From Mucilaginibacter sp. Bleaf8 (GTDB lineage Bacteria > Bacteroidota > Bacteroidia > Sphingobacteriales > Sphingobacteriaceae), in contig NZ_JAHBBK010000002.1 in assembly GCF_018390515.1 (NCBI RefSeq), forward strand, positions 849,743 through 913,742: DNA of 64,000 nt. Reading direction: 5' to 3'. The translations under genes were made by a program, and so were the position numbers. The notes under the pieces are model-generated. The model saw only the letters and a list, made by a program, of their open reading frames with translations. It ran no database searches and was not told the DNA's origin. Within the stretch, counting starts at the first letter, position 1. Each line of letters starts with the position of its first letter. Below, piece by piece: positions 1 through 8,465 of the stretch.

Positions 1-239
1 TAAATTAATTGATGATGGTTTTGCGCAAGTGCGTCAAAGCTGCGTAAACCAACGTGCGCCCCGCCTGGGCCGCCCGATATAAAAATAATGGGATCGCCTT
101 CGCCAACGGTTACCACGTATAGTTTGGCGCCATTTACATTAACGTACTTACCGTCTGTCCAGCTGTCAACAGGTTTAACCTGACCAATTGCCGGTCTGAT
201 ACAAAATATAATTAATAAGACAAGATATATATGCTTCAT
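1..239 (-). CDS. Alpha/beta hydrolase, proline iminopeptidase-like (partial, N-terminal 79 residues)
   Basis: The gene starts at an ATG at 239 and runs leftward off the window, so only the first 79 residues are visible. Residues 1-19 form a signal peptide (Lys-His start, hydrophobic core, ending near IGQ). Then comes a short beta-strand region and the motif SGGPGGAH at about residues 55-62. This matches the HGGPG oxyanion-hole motif of proline iminopeptidase/S33-type alpha/beta hydrolases, with Ser in place of the usual His. The catalytic Ser-Asp-His triad would lie outside the window, so the substrate cannot be judged. It is divergent from the NADH dehydrogenase gene. Fold assignment is fairly secure, function is not. 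Confidence 0.7.
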   Translation of the reverse strand, partial: MKHIYLVLLIIFCIRPAIGQVKPVDSWTDGKYVNVNGAKLYVVTVGEGDPIIFISGGPGGAHVGLRSFDALAQNHHQLI

Positions 240-374
240 TTTGCTGTTAAATGGCCTAAAATAGTTATTTATGTGTCAAATAAGGAAGCGAATTTGGTGT
301 TGCCGAAACATAAACCTTATAATGGGGTTTAAAATTTAGACTTATACAAGCTGATCAGCTTATCAGAATTTTCT

Positions 375-1676
375 ATGAATGTAAACCGTACTACCGGTAA
401 GCCGCGTATTGTTATTATAGGCGGGGGCTTTGCCGGCATTAATTTAGGCAGAACATTAAGAAGCCAGGATGTTGAAATTATAATGCTTGATAAGCACAAT
501 TACCACACATTTCAGCCGCTGCTCTATCAAATTGCCATTGGCGCCATTGAGGGTGATGCTATTGGCTTCCCACTCCGCCGAATTTTTGCAGGTCAAAAAA
601 ACTTTACCTTTCATCTTACCGAGGTTCAAAAGATAAACCCTGAAAGTAATACGGTTACTACAACAGTTGGCGATATCTGGTATGATTATCTGGTAATAGC
701 TACCGGCTCCAATACCAATTACTTTGGTAACAAGGAGATGGAACACTTTACCATGCCCATGAAAAACATTCCGGAAGCGCTGAACTTTCGTAGCCTTATG
801 GTGCAAAACCTGGAAAAAGCGGTGCTGACCACTGATCCGGTTGAACGGGCAGCACTGCTTACATTCGTGGTAGTTGGCGGCGGACCAACCGGTGTTGAAA
901 TGTCGGGTGCATTGGCCGAAATGCGGTTACACATGCTTACTAAAGATTACCCTTCCCTAAAGGAAGAAGAAATGAAAGTTTATCTGGTTGAGGGTAAACC
1001 GAGGCTGATAGCTGCCATGTCTGAACCGGCATCAACCAAAGCCAAGGATTTCCTGACCGATATGGGCGTGATTATTTACAACGGTGTACATGTGCAAAGT
1101 TACAACGGTATCGATCTGCAAATTGATAACGGTGTGCATGTACAAACGCGCGCCGTATTTTGGGCAGCGGGTGTAAGGGGAGAGGTGCTTGATGGTATTC
1201 CGCCGGAGCTGGTTGTCAGAGGATCCCGTATACAAACAGATGTAATTAACCGGGTTAAGGGATCCGAAAATATATTCGCTATAGGTGATGTAGCAGCAAT
1301 TGTAACCGACGAAACGCCTAACGGCCATCCGGGCGTAGCACCTGTAGCCATACAACAGGGTGATCAGTTGGGTAAAAACCTGATACGTTTAATTAAGGGT
1401 GAAGCAACCGTTCCGTTCAAGTATCGTGATAAGGGTACGCTGGCAACCATAGGTCGTAATAAAGCTGTGGCCGATTTAGGTAAGCTACGTTTTCAGGGCT
1501 TTTTTGCCTGGATATTGTGGTTGTTTGTACACATCATGACGCTGGCTGGTTTCAGTAACAAGCTTATCGTGTTTTTTAGCTGGGTTGTTAACTATTTTAG
1601 TAAAAACACGGATAACCGTATGGTGATACACTACTTTGATACGGAAACAATGAAAACAGACCCTATTGCTAAATAG
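375..1676 (+). CDS. ndh: Type II NADH dehydrogenase (NDH-2), FAD-dependent
   Basis: This 433-residue protein is a single-subunit, non-proton-pumping NADH:quinone oxidoreductase feeding electrons into the menaquinone pool. Two Rossmann motifs are visible: an FAD-binding GGGFAG at residues 16-21 and an NADH-binding GGGPTG at 168-173. The FAIGDVA motif that closes the FAD site lies near residue 305. The last 60 residues hold hydrophobic stretches (about 375-410) typical of membrane-anchored NDH-2. Length matches the family. No Shine-Dalgarno is seen before the ATG, which is usual in this phylum. It seems monocistronic. Confidence 0.93.
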   Translation: MNVNRTTGKPRIVIIGGGFAGINLGRTLRSQDVEIIMLDKHNYHTFQPLLYQIAIGAIEGDAIGFPLRRIFAGQKNFTFHLTEVQKINPESNTVTTTVGDIWYDYLVIATGSNTNYFGNKEMEHFTMPMKNIPEALNFRSLMVQNLEKAVLTTDPVERAALLTFVVVGGGPTGVEMSGALAEMRLHMLTKDYPSLKEEEMKVYLVEGKPRLIAAMSEPASTKAKDFLTDMGVIIYNGVHVQSYNGIDLQIDNGVHVQTRAVFWAAGVRGEVLDGIPPELVVRGSRIQTDVINRVKGSENIFAIGDVAAIVTDETPNGHPGVAPVAIQQGDQLGKNLIRLIKGEATVPFKYRDKGTLATIGRNKAVADLGKLRFQGFFAWILWLFVHIMTLAGFSNKLIVFFSWVVNYFSKNTDNRMVIHYFDTETMKTDPIAK

Positions 1677-1821
1677 CAGGTACTGTTTGATTAGATTTTG
1701 CTGTTGTGATAGTTAATGTATTTGCTTGTTGTGTATGTAAATAAAGTTTTTTAATAAAAAACTTAACAATAAGTAAAAAATGGTGTTACTAAATAAAGAG
1801 AATTATTTAACAACTACCATT

Positions 1822-2061
1822 ATGGCAACAAACTTCAATCCTGAACATAGCGAAGGCCCAGTGGCTAAAGCTATCGAGCAGCAAACAGCTAAGTTACCAT
1901 CCGATTTATTTCTGTGGGCTGCTGTAGGCGCAATCGGCGTATCATTAACGCTTAAACTTATGCAAAAAGACAAACTGGCTTTATTTGTAGGTCAGTGGCC
2001 AGCACCATTCTTATTGCTGGGCTTGTATAACAAATTAGTGAAATTAGAAGGCAGTGAATAA
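1822..2061 (+). CDS. Small membrane protein of unknown function, 79 aa
   Basis: A short protein with a polar N-terminus (about 30 residues) followed by two predicted transmembrane segments, roughly residues 32-48 and 58-74, joined by a basic loop (KLMQKDK). I prefer the ATG at 1822 (MATNFNPEHSEG) to an upstream in-frame ATG at 1780, because the extra residues look like noncoding leader and the sequence just upstream of 1780 is A/T-rich promoter-like DNA. I do not recognise the family. A strong bidirectional terminator follows at once, so it is probably transcribed alone. Confidence 0.6.
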   Translation: MATNFNPEHSEGPVAKAIEQQTAKLPSDLFLWAAVGAIGVSLTLKLMQKDKLALFVGQWPAPFLLLGLYNKLVKLEGSE

Positions 2062-2082
2062 TTATAGCACTTGCTAAAGATA

Positions 2083-2122
2083 AATAAGCCGATGGTTGAG
2101 TTAACCATCGGCTTATTTTTTT
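2083..2122. terminator. Bidirectional intrinsic terminator
   Basis: A 15-bp perfect stem (2083-2097 with 2103-2117) with a 5-nt loop is followed by a T tract on the plus strand and mirrored by A-rich flank for the minus strand. It lies between two convergent genes and overlaps the stop of the minus-strand gene. Confidence 0.88.
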
Positions 2123-2726
2123 ATTCCTTTCGCATATATTCGGCAATTATTTTTTCATTATCGTTGCTGCTGTTGCTTAATGCTGTAGTAATACTTTGCT
2201 TATCTATAGCAGATCTGTTTTGGCTTAACTTTTTCTTGCCTTGCAAATCGGTAACCTCCATTTCAAAAACAGTAATTCCCTTGCAAAGCTTCAACTTATA
2301 TTCAATTGGCAGTCCAGCCCATTGTTGCAGGTAGTCGGCATCATAATAGCTTATCATTTCTTCCAGCGCTTTTAACTGCTGGTGCTCATCGTTAACACTT
2401 ACCGGTTTTCCATAAGCGTGTACCGCCAGATAATTCCAGGTAGGCACATTAAGCTCTTTTTCGTAATGCTTGGGTGCTATATAGGCATGTGGTTCCGCAA
2501 AAATTACTAACGCTGTGCCGTGCGTCAGATCATCTGATTGCGGATTGGGTTTTGCGAGATGTGATGATAAGATAACTTTGCCTTCCTGTTCTTTTACAAC
2601 AAAAGGGAGGTGTGCTGCGATCGGCAGGTTATCATTTATGGAGATCAAGGTAGCGAAGCTGTAGCGCTGCATAAATGCTACAGCTTCGCTGGTATCCGTT
2701 ATCTGAAAATGTTTAGGCGTATACAT
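2121..2726 (-). CDS. PaiB-family FMN-binding regulator-like protein
   Basis: This 201-residue protein resembles the PaiB family (FMN-binding split barrel). In Bacillus subtilis PaiB acts as a negative regulator of degradative enzymes and sporulation. Family signatures visible are MYTPKHF at the N-terminus, HLPF near residue 60, SSHLAKPNPQ near 75, EPHAYIAPKHYE near 100 and VPTWNYLAVHAYGKP near 115. It begins 9 bp after the argF' stop on the same strand, so it may be the last gene of the arginine operon, although no link to arginine metabolism is known for the family. Its role here is unknown. Confidence 0.82.
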   Translation of the reverse strand: MYTPKHFQITDTSEAVAFMQRYSFATLISINDNLPIAAHLPFVVKEQEGKVILSSHLAKPNPQSDDLTHGTALVIFAEPHAYIAPKHYEKELNVPTWNYLAVHAYGKPVSVNDEHQQLKALEEMISYYDADYLQQWAGLPIEYKLKLCKGITVFEMEVTDLQGKKKLSQNRSAIDKQSITTALSNSSNDNEKIIAEYMRKE

Positions 2727-2735
2727 GGCAAGCTA

Positions 2736-3683
2736 TTACAGGCTTTCCAGCAGTTGTTTCAATACAGCTTGTGCAGCCCAAACACGGTTACCCGCCTCAT
2801 GTATTACAACAGAATTTGGTCCGTCCAAAATTTCATCAGATAGCTCCAGGTTACGGCGTACTGGCAAGCAGTGCATTACCTTGGCATTGTCTGTTACCTG
2901 CAGTTTTTCGTTGGTTAGCATCCAATCATCAAAACCTTTAATAACTTTTCCGTAAGGCTCATAGGCTGACCAGTTTTTAACATAAATAAAATCGGCACCT
3001 TGTAACGCTTTGTCCTGGTTATGGATGATGGTAGCGCCTAGGGTGTAATTGGTATTCAGCTCGTAACCCTCGGGGTGGGTGATCACAAATTCCACATCAG
3101 CTTTACACATCCACTCGGCAAACGAGTTAGGTACGGCTTGTGGCAATGGTTTAATGTGCGGTGCCCAGCTAAGTACAACTTTCGGGCGGGCCTTGGTTTT
3201 AAGTTCCTCAATCGTAATTAAATCGGCCAGGCTTTGCAGCGGGTGCCGGGTTGCCGATTCTAAACTTACGATGGGTACGCCGCAATGCTCCACAAACTTG
3301 TTGAACACTTGTTCGCTGTAATCCTCCTCACGATCTTGAAGTCCGGGGAACGAGCGTACACCGATGATATCAACATACTGACCTAATACTGCCGCAGCTT
3401 CGCGAACATGCTCTACCGTGGTGCCATTCATTACAGCGCCGTCTTGCAATTCAAGCGCCCAGCCTTCCTTATCAATATTGAGCACCATTACATTCATACC
3501 CAGGTTCAAGGCCGCTTTTTGAGTGCTCATGCGGGTACGCAGACTTGGGTTTAAAAACACCAGTCCGATGGTTTTATTTTTACCCAGGTGCTGGTGAGCA
3601 TAAGGATTTTCTTTATGCTGTAATGCCTCGCTAACTAAAGCGTTAATGTCAGTAACGTCGTGTACGGAAGTGAATTGTTTCAT
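2736..3683 (-). CDS. argF': N-acetyl/N-succinylornithine carbamoyltransferase (ArgF')
   Basis: This 315-residue enzyme carbamoylates an N-acylated ornithine in the Bacteroidota variant of arginine synthesis. The carbamoyl-phosphate motif appears as NPSLRTRMS (45-53), and the HPLQSLADL and HCLPVRR motifs of transcarbamylases are present. The loop that decides acyl specificity reads NGTTVEH at residues 86-92. From memory, the residue before EH is Glu in acetylornithine enzymes and Pro in the Bacteroides fragilis succinylornithine enzyme; here it is Val90, so the acyl group cannot be assigned. It is the distal biosynthetic gene of the operon with argG, argC and argD, 53 bp from argD. Confidence 0.9.
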   Translation of the reverse strand: MKQFTSVHDVTDINALVSEALQHKENPYAHQHLGKNKTIGLVFLNPSLRTRMSTQKAALNLGMNVMVLNIDKEGWALELQDGAVMNGTTVEHVREAAAVLGQYVDIIGVRSFPGLQDREEDYSEQVFNKFVEHCGVPIVSLESATRHPLQSLADLITIEELKTKARPKVVLSWAPHIKPLPQAVPNSFAEWMCKADVEFVITHPEGYELNTNYTLGATIIHNQDKALQGADFIYVKNWSAYEPYGKVIKGFDDWMLTNEKLQVTDNAKVMHCLPVRRNLELSDEILDGPNSVVIHEAGNRVWAAQAVLKQLLESL

Positions 3684-3736
3684 GAATTCTTCACGGCCTC
3701 TGTTTAAACGGAGGCATTTTTATATGAGATGAAAGA

Positions 3737-4882
3737 TTAAGCTACAGTTTCTTTTGATGATTCGAGCACCTGGGCAAACGCTTGTAAAAAGCGGTTGGCA
3801 TGTGCTTTGGACAAGTTTAGTGCCGGTAACAGCCTTACTACGTTTGGCTTGGCTTCGCCGGTAAAAATGTGGTGTTTGTACAGAAGTTCTTTGCGTACGT
3901 GCGCCAGTTCTTCGGGTAATTCAATGCCAATCATCAGGCCGCGGCCTCTTACTTCTTTTACCTGCTCAAACTTTTTCAGCTCTTCCATCAGGTAAGCACC
4001 AACTTCAGCAGCGTTATGCATCAGGTTGTTTTCTGCCATTTCTTCCAGTACGGCTAATGCAGCTGCACAGGCCAGGTGGTTGCCACCAAAGGTGGTACCC
4101 AGCATACCGTAAGATGGTTGAATTTTTGGAGAGATAATGATACCGCCAATTGGGAAACCGTTACCCATGCCCTTAGCCATGCTGTAGATGTCGGCATTTA
4201 CACCGGCAAAATCATGAGAAAAGAATTTACCGGTACGTCCGTAGCCACATTGCACCGAATCGGCAATAAATACGGCGTTGTACTGGTCGCAAAGCGTTCT
4301 TATTTTTTGTAAAAAGCTTTCGGTAGCTACTTGTATACCACCTACGCCTTGTATGCCCTCAATAATTACTGAGGAAATTTCGTTTTCTGCAAATGCCTTT
4401 TCTAAAGCGGCTTCATCACACCAAGGCAAAAAGATCACATTGTCCGTTTCGTTTACCGGCGCTACAATCTTTGGATTATCCGTAGCGGCAACAGCCAGCG
4501 AGGTACGGCCGTGGAAAGCTTTGCGGAAAGCAATCACTTTCTTTTTACCGTTATAGAATGACGCCAGTTTAAGCGCGTTCTCATTAGCTTCGGCACCGGA
4601 GTTGCACAAAAACAGTTGATAATCTTCCTTCCCTGAAACTTTACCCAGCTTTTCGGCCAGCTGTTTTTGCAGGGGTATTTCAATTGAGTTGGAGTAGAAA
4701 CCAATTTGATGCAATTGATCTTCCAATCGTTTAACGTATCGGGGGTTGGTATGACCAATAGAAATTACGGCATGGCCGCCATACAGATCCAGATACTCAG
4801 TGCCTTGAGCATCATAAACCAAACTACCAACACCCTTTACGATCTCGATCGGATTAATCGGGTAAACATCAAATAGTTTCAT
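3737..4882 (-). CDS. argD: Acetyl/succinylornithine aminotransferase
   Basis: A class III PLP aminotransferase of 381 residues that forms N-acylornithine from N-acylglutamate semialdehyde and glutamate. Visible features are the NSGAEANE phosphate-binding motif (94-101), the IADSVQCGYGRTGKF segment with the cofactor Asp208, and the Schiff-base lysine K237 in SMAKGMGNGFPIGG. Length fits the family. It sits between argC (37 bp gap) and argF' in the arginine operon, in pathway order for this phylum. Acyl specificity is not visible from sequence. Confidence 0.93.
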   Translation of the reverse strand: MKLFDVYPINPIEIVKGVGSLVYDAQGTEYLDLYGGHAVISIGHTNPRYVKRLEDQLHQIGFYSNSIEIPLQKQLAEKLGKVSGKEDYQLFLCNSGAEANENALKLASFYNGKKKVIAFRKAFHGRTSLAVAATDNPKIVAPVNETDNVIFLPWCDEAALEKAFAENEISSVIIEGIQGVGGIQVATESFLQKIRTLCDQYNAVFIADSVQCGYGRTGKFFSHDFAGVNADIYSMAKGMGNGFPIGGIIISPKIQPSYGMLGTTFGGNHLACAAALAVLEEMAENNLMHNAAEVGAYLMEELKKFEQVKEVRGRGLMIGIELPEELAHVRKELLYKHHIFTGEAKPNVVRLLPALNLSKAHANRFLQAFAQVLESSKETVA

Positions 4883-4919
4883 TTTGCAACTAAAGTTTAA
4901 ATGTTAAAAATATAATTAA

Positions 4920-5999
4920 TTAAAAAGCTGTTGCTTTTAAGTTCAAGCCCAACTTTTCGTCCAGGCCAAATAATAAATTCATGTTTTGTACAGCCTGACC
5001 TGAAGCGCCTTTCAGCAAGTTGTCCATAATGCTGATGATGAATAATTTATTGCCTTTTTTCTGTACTTGTATAAAGCACTTGTTCGTGTTTACAATCTGC
5101 TTTAAATCAATATTGCGGGTAGTAACGTGAGTAAAAGGATGCGCACTGTAAAAGTCAGCATATAACTTCAGGGCTTCGTCTTCAGTCAAATCACTATCTA
5201 AATACATGGATGCAATAATGCCACGGGTAAAATCGCCACGGTAGGGGATGAAATTGATTGGTTTATCAAAACTACCTTGAAGTTGTTTTAACGACTGACT
5301 AATTTCTTTCAAATGCTGATGCTCAAAAGCTTTGTATACAGAAAGGTTATCATTGCGCCAGGTAAAGTGCGATGTAGCTGATAAACTTTGTCCCGCCCCG
5401 GTTGAGCCGGTTGTGGCTGTAATGTGTACCTCGGCATTCAGGTTGTTGCTGGCAGCCAAAGGCAATAAGCCCAACTGCAGGCAGGTAGCAAAGCAACCCG
5501 GGTTGGCAATATTGCTGGCCTGCTTGATGGCATCACGGTTTAATTCAGGTAAGCCATAAACGAAGGCGCGACCGGCATGGTCGGTAGTTTCGTATTCGAT
5601 GCCTGATTTATCCGTCAATCTAAAATCCTGACTCAAATCAATTACCTTAACTTTTTCAGGAAAAGGGTTGGCCTGTAAAAACTTGCGTGCATCACCGTGC
5701 CCAACGCACAAAAACAGTACGTCAATATGGTTGGATAGGTCGTTGGTGAATTTCAGTTCCGTATCCCCAAACAGGTCGGTATGTACCTCATATACAAAGT
5801 TACCGGCATTGCTGTTACTGTGTATGAACTCGATCTCCACCTCAGGGTGATTGATCAATATACGCAGCAGCTCGCCACCGGTATAACCTGCACCGCCTAC
5901 AATGCCTGCCTTGATTTTTGAACCGCCCGAAATGGGAACTAATATTGTTGGAACGCTATTCACAATTGATCCTGTTGCTTTATAAATGGAAAAAAACAA
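4920..5999 (-). CDS. argC: N-acetyl(acyl)-gamma-glutamyl-phosphate reductase
   Basis: An NADPH-dependent reductase making N-acylglutamate semialdehyde. The nucleotide motif GIVGGAGYTGGE lies at residues 32-43 and the catalytic cysteine is C169 in NPGCFAT. The family usually starts three or four residues before the glycine motif, whereas this frame has about 30 extra residues. The only ATG is at 5999. A GTG at 5963 has AGGA six bases upstream and would give 347 residues, so the true start is uncertain. It lies 43 bp downstream of argG in the arginine operon. Confidence 0.9.
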   Translation of the reverse strand: MFFSIYKATGSIVNSVPTILVPISGGSKIKAGIVGGAGYTGGELLRILINHPEVEIEFIHSNSNAGNFVYEVHTDLFGDTELKFTNDLSNHIDVLFLCVGHGDARKFLQANPFPEKVKVIDLSQDFRLTDKSGIEYETTDHAGRAFVYGLPELNRDAIKQASNIANPGCFATCLQLGLLPLAASNNLNAEVHITATTGSTGAGQSLSATSHFTWRNDNLSVYKAFEHQHLKEISQSLKQLQGSFDKPINFIPYRGDFTRGIIASMYLDSDLTEDEALKLYADFYSAHPFTHVTTRNIDLKQIVNTNKCFIQVQKKGNKLFIISIMDNLLKGASGQAVQNMNLLFGLDEKLGLNLKATAF

Positions 6000-6042
6000 A
6001 TATCAGGTGCGATATTAACTGCACCTGATGCTAACGAAAAGC

Positions 6043-7230
6043 TTATTGATTTACTTTGTGATAAATCATTACCTGGTTACCGAAAATTTTAGAGAAGCCT
6101 TTAACGTCTTCGCCGCTCCATGCGTTGTTCATTTCGCCGTAGCTGCCAAATTTGTTCGACATTAAATCGTGAGCCGATTCGATACCGGTAACCTGGAAAC
6201 GGTAAGGGTGTAATTCCACAAATACTTTACCGCTTACATTTTGCTGTGTATCCGTCAGGAAAGCCTCAATGTTGCGCATGATCGGGTCATGGAACTGGCC
6301 TTCATGCAGCCAGTTGCCATAAAAAGATGATAACTGATCTTTCCATGAAAGCTGCCATTTGGTTAACACGTGTTTTTCCAGCGTATGGTGCGCTTTGATG
6401 ATTACCATTGGCGCAGCTGCCTCAAAACCTACACGGCCTTTAATACCGATGATCGTGTCACCCACATGGATATCGCGGCCAATGCCGTAAGGTTGTGCAA
6501 TAGCCTGTAAAGACTGAATAGCTTTGGTTGGATGTTCGTATCGGGTGCCGTCAATCGCTACAAGCTCGCCTTTTTCAAACTCCAGCTCCAGGTTACGTTG
6601 CTCGGTTGATGTAACCTGAGTTGGCCATGCATCCTCCGGTAAGCCCAGGTTAGAGGTTAAAGTTTCTTTACCACCAACGGATGTGCCCCAAATACCTTTA
6701 TTAATCGAGTATTTGGCCTTTTCGAAGTTCATCTCTACACCGTGCTTTTTCAGGTATTCAATCTCTTCTTCGCGGCTTAGTTTTAAGTCGCGGATAGGAG
6801 TAAGTATCTGTACGTTTGGTACCAGGATGTTAAAGATCATATCGAAACGAACCTGATCATTCCCGGCACCGGTGCTGCCGTGAGCTACGTATTCGGCACC
6901 GATTTCATTGGCATAGTTGGCAATAGCAGTAGCCTGGCTAACCCGCTCGGCGCTTACCGAAAGCGGATAGGTGTTATTTTTTAACACATTACCATAAGTT
7001 AAAAAGCGAACGCAGGTATTATAGAAGTTCTCGGTTTCATCAACCACATGGTGTGAAGTAACGCCCATTTTATAGGCACGCTCTTCCACCTGTTTAAGTT
7101 CTTCGTCGCTAAAGCCACCGGTATTTACAATTACCGAATGTACTTCTAAACCTAAATCCTGAGTTAAATAAATACAGCAAAAAGAGGTATCTAAACCACC
7201 GCTGTATGCCAGTACTACTTTTTTCTTCAT
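6043..7230 (-). CDS. argG: Argininosuccinate synthase
   Basis: This 395-residue ligase couples citrulline and aspartate using ATP. The PP-loop motif SGGLDTS is at residues 10-16, followed by the ATA and AHGSTGAGNDQVRF segments typical of ArgG. Length is normal. It follows the GNAT gene by 9 bp and precedes argC, so it is the second gene of the operon. In this variant pathway, deacylation of acylcitrulline must occur first; no deacylase (argE-like) gene and no argB are in the window. Confidence 0.95.
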   Translation of the reverse strand: MKKKVVLAYSGGLDTSFCCIYLTQDLGLEVHSVIVNTGGFSDEELKQVEERAYKMGVTSHHVVDETENFYNTCVRFLTYGNVLKNNTYPLSVSAERVSQATAIANYANEIGAEYVAHGSTGAGNDQVRFDMIFNILVPNVQILTPIRDLKLSREEEIEYLKKHGVEMNFEKAKYSINKGIWGTSVGGKETLTSNLGLPEDAWPTQVTSTEQRNLELEFEKGELVAIDGTRYEHPTKAIQSLQAIAQPYGIGRDIHVGDTIIGIKGRVGFEAAAPMVIIKAHHTLEKHVLTKWQLSWKDQLSSFYGNWLHEGQFHDPIMRNIEAFLTDTQQNVSGKVFVELHPYRFQVTGIESAHDLMSNKFGSYGEMNNAWSGEDVKGFSKIFGNQVMIYHKVNQ

Positions 7231-7239
7231 GTTTATGTG

Positions 7240-7917
7240 TTAGCCTATCAATGTTATTAAACTGGTAATAGCCAGTGCAAATACTTTTACTGTTCCTTTT
7301 AATGCGTTCTCAATACGCTCAAGCAGTGTAGCTTTATGCGTAATTTTTTTCATGCGTTCTTCTTCCTGCTTTTGCTTATCTACAGGGTCCCACAGCATGG
7401 CGGTGCACAGGCAATTTTTACGACCCTTAGCAGTTAAAATATCATAATTTACGCAGCTGCGGCAACCTTTCCAAAAGTCCTCATCCTGGGTAAGTTCAGA
7501 GTAGGTAACCGGTTCGTAGCCTAGTTCAGAATTGATTTTCATTACCGCCAAACCTGTGGTTAAGCCGAATATCTTAGCATCGGGATATTTTTTTCGCGAA
7601 AGATTGAAGACCGCCTCTTTAATCGCTTTTGCTAAACCAACTTTCCGGAACTCGGGGTTTACAATTAAGCCTGAGTTAGCCACAAACTCGCCGTGGCTCC
7701 AGGTTTCAATATAACAAAAGCCGGCCCAGGTACCATCTTTGTGCAAAGCTATCACGGCTTTGCCTTCCAGCATTTTGTTGGCCACATATTCGGGCGAGCG
7801 CTGAGCTATACCGGTACCGCGTGCCTTTGCTGATGAAGCCATTTCATCACAAATTTGTTGTGCATAATCAACATACTGTGCAGATGCTTCCTGTATATTA
7901 AAATCTCTTATGGTCAT
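7240..7917 (-). CDS. GNAT acyltransferase, probable N-acylglutamate synthase (first arginine step)
   Basis: A 225-residue protein with one GNAT domain (about residues 1-145); the acyl-CoA-binding signature is NPEFRKVGLAKAIKEAV (87-103). After it comes a cysteine-bearing segment with C152, C155, C169 and C171, and a hydrophobic C-terminal tail (about 205-225). It is the first structural gene of the arginine operon. The orthologous position in Bacteroides is occupied by a GNAT gene (BT3761) reported as an acylglutamate synthase, replacing ArgA/ArgJ, so the same role is inferred here. The cysteines could bind metal or sense a ligand; this is speculation. Confidence 0.78.
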   Translation of the reverse strand: MTIRDFNIQEASAQYVDYAQQICDEMASSAKARGTGIAQRSPEYVANKMLEGKAVIALHKDGTWAGFCYIETWSHGEFVANSGLIVNPEFRKVGLAKAIKEAVFNLSRKKYPDAKIFGLTTGLAVMKINSELGYEPVTYSELTQDEDFWKGCRSCVNYDILTAKGRKNCLCTAMLWDPVDKQKQEEERMKKITHKATLLERIENALKGTVKVFALAITSLITLIG

Positions 7918-7983
7918 TAGTATATAAGAATACCGTTAAATTAATGGCTTGCGCCTTAAGTAATTAAATGGTTTTTGGGGGAT

Positions 7984-8001
7984 GAAGTTTAATAAAACTT
8001 C
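7984..8001 (-). promoter_or_regulatory. Hairpin in the arginine operon leader
   Basis: A perfect 7-bp stem with a 4-nt loop lies between the arginine leader ORF and the GNAT start. Its 3' arm plus loop (ATTAAAC) is complementary to GTTTAAT spanning the leader ORF stop codon, so the two pairings exclude each other. No U tract follows, so it is not a standard intrinsic terminator. A second small stem with a GCAA loop (about 7943-7960) lies nearer the GNAT start. Confidence 0.4.
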
Positions 8002-8033
8002 AAATTGATAGCGGAATTGACTTGACCTGTCAA

Positions 8034-8159
8034 TTAAACCCGTGGAATATACAATCGTCGTCGCAGGGAAGGAGCTGCAAAAACAGTAGTAGTCAAAGCC
8101 ATGGTAAACCGAGCAATTACTGCTGCAGTTTTAGACCTGTATATGCTTTGAATCTTCAT
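8034..8159 (-). CDS. Putative arginine leader peptide, 41 codons
   Basis: Reading the minus strand from the ATG at 8159 gives an uninterrupted 41-codon ORF ending in TAA at 8034-8036, 117 nt upstream of the arginine operon's first gene. It contains six Arg codons, including three consecutive CGA codons at codons 32-34 and a CGG two codons before the stop. Clusters of the operon's own end-product codons are the hallmark of transcription-attenuation leader peptides. A near-consensus promoter lies 37 nt upstream. The stop codon overlaps a segment able to pair with a downstream hairpin. The leader role is inferred; translation has not been shown. Confidence 0.6.
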   Translation of the reverse strand: MKIQSIYRSKTAAVIARFTMALTTTVFAAPSLRRRLYIPRV

Positions 8160-8195
8160 TGTTTTTTGACGTTGCTTTTGCTTTTAAATTTTGTG

Positions 8196-8226
8196 CAAAG
8201 TATCGCAATAATTTTTATTTATGCAA
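8196..8226 (-). promoter_or_regulatory. Candidate promoter of the arginine leader/operon
   Basis: On the minus strand a TTG (8226-8224) is separated by 21 nt from TACTTTG (8202-8196), close to the Bacteroidota pattern of a -33 TTG/TTTG and a -7 TAnnTTTG, one base short in the -7 box. It lies 37 nt before the leader ORF. Confidence 0.5.
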
Positions 8227-8343
8227 GTAAAAATTTCATTATGATATAAACTTAACATTCAGAGGGTTATAAGGGTATTAATATTGATAAATCACTTACT
8301 GGAAATTGTTTTAGAGTAAAACTCCAGAAACGACATAAATATT

Positions 8344-8392
8344 GCCAGTTTTTGAACGCAAACGGAGGTTTGCCTGGTAAAAGAAAACTGGC
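8344..8392. repeat. Nested inverted repeat between divergent genes
   Basis: A 9-bp outer inverted repeat (8344-8352 with 8384-8392) encloses a 6-bp inner hairpin (8358-8363 with 8368-8373, 4-nt loop). There is no T tract on either strand. It could be a structured 5' UTR element, a small RNA or a protein-binding site; the sequence does not decide. Confidence 0.45.
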
Positions 8393-8465
8393 GTTGATAT
8401 AAGTAGAATTTCAATATCTAAATACCGCCTATAAACATTATTTGAGGTGACATCGTTTACATGCT

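Noticed and set aside
8022..8249. Plus-strand 75-residue reading frame upstream of the 2H phosphoesterase
   Set aside because: It overlaps the arginine leader ORF and its promoter on the other strand, has a low-complexity sequence and no plausible promoter.
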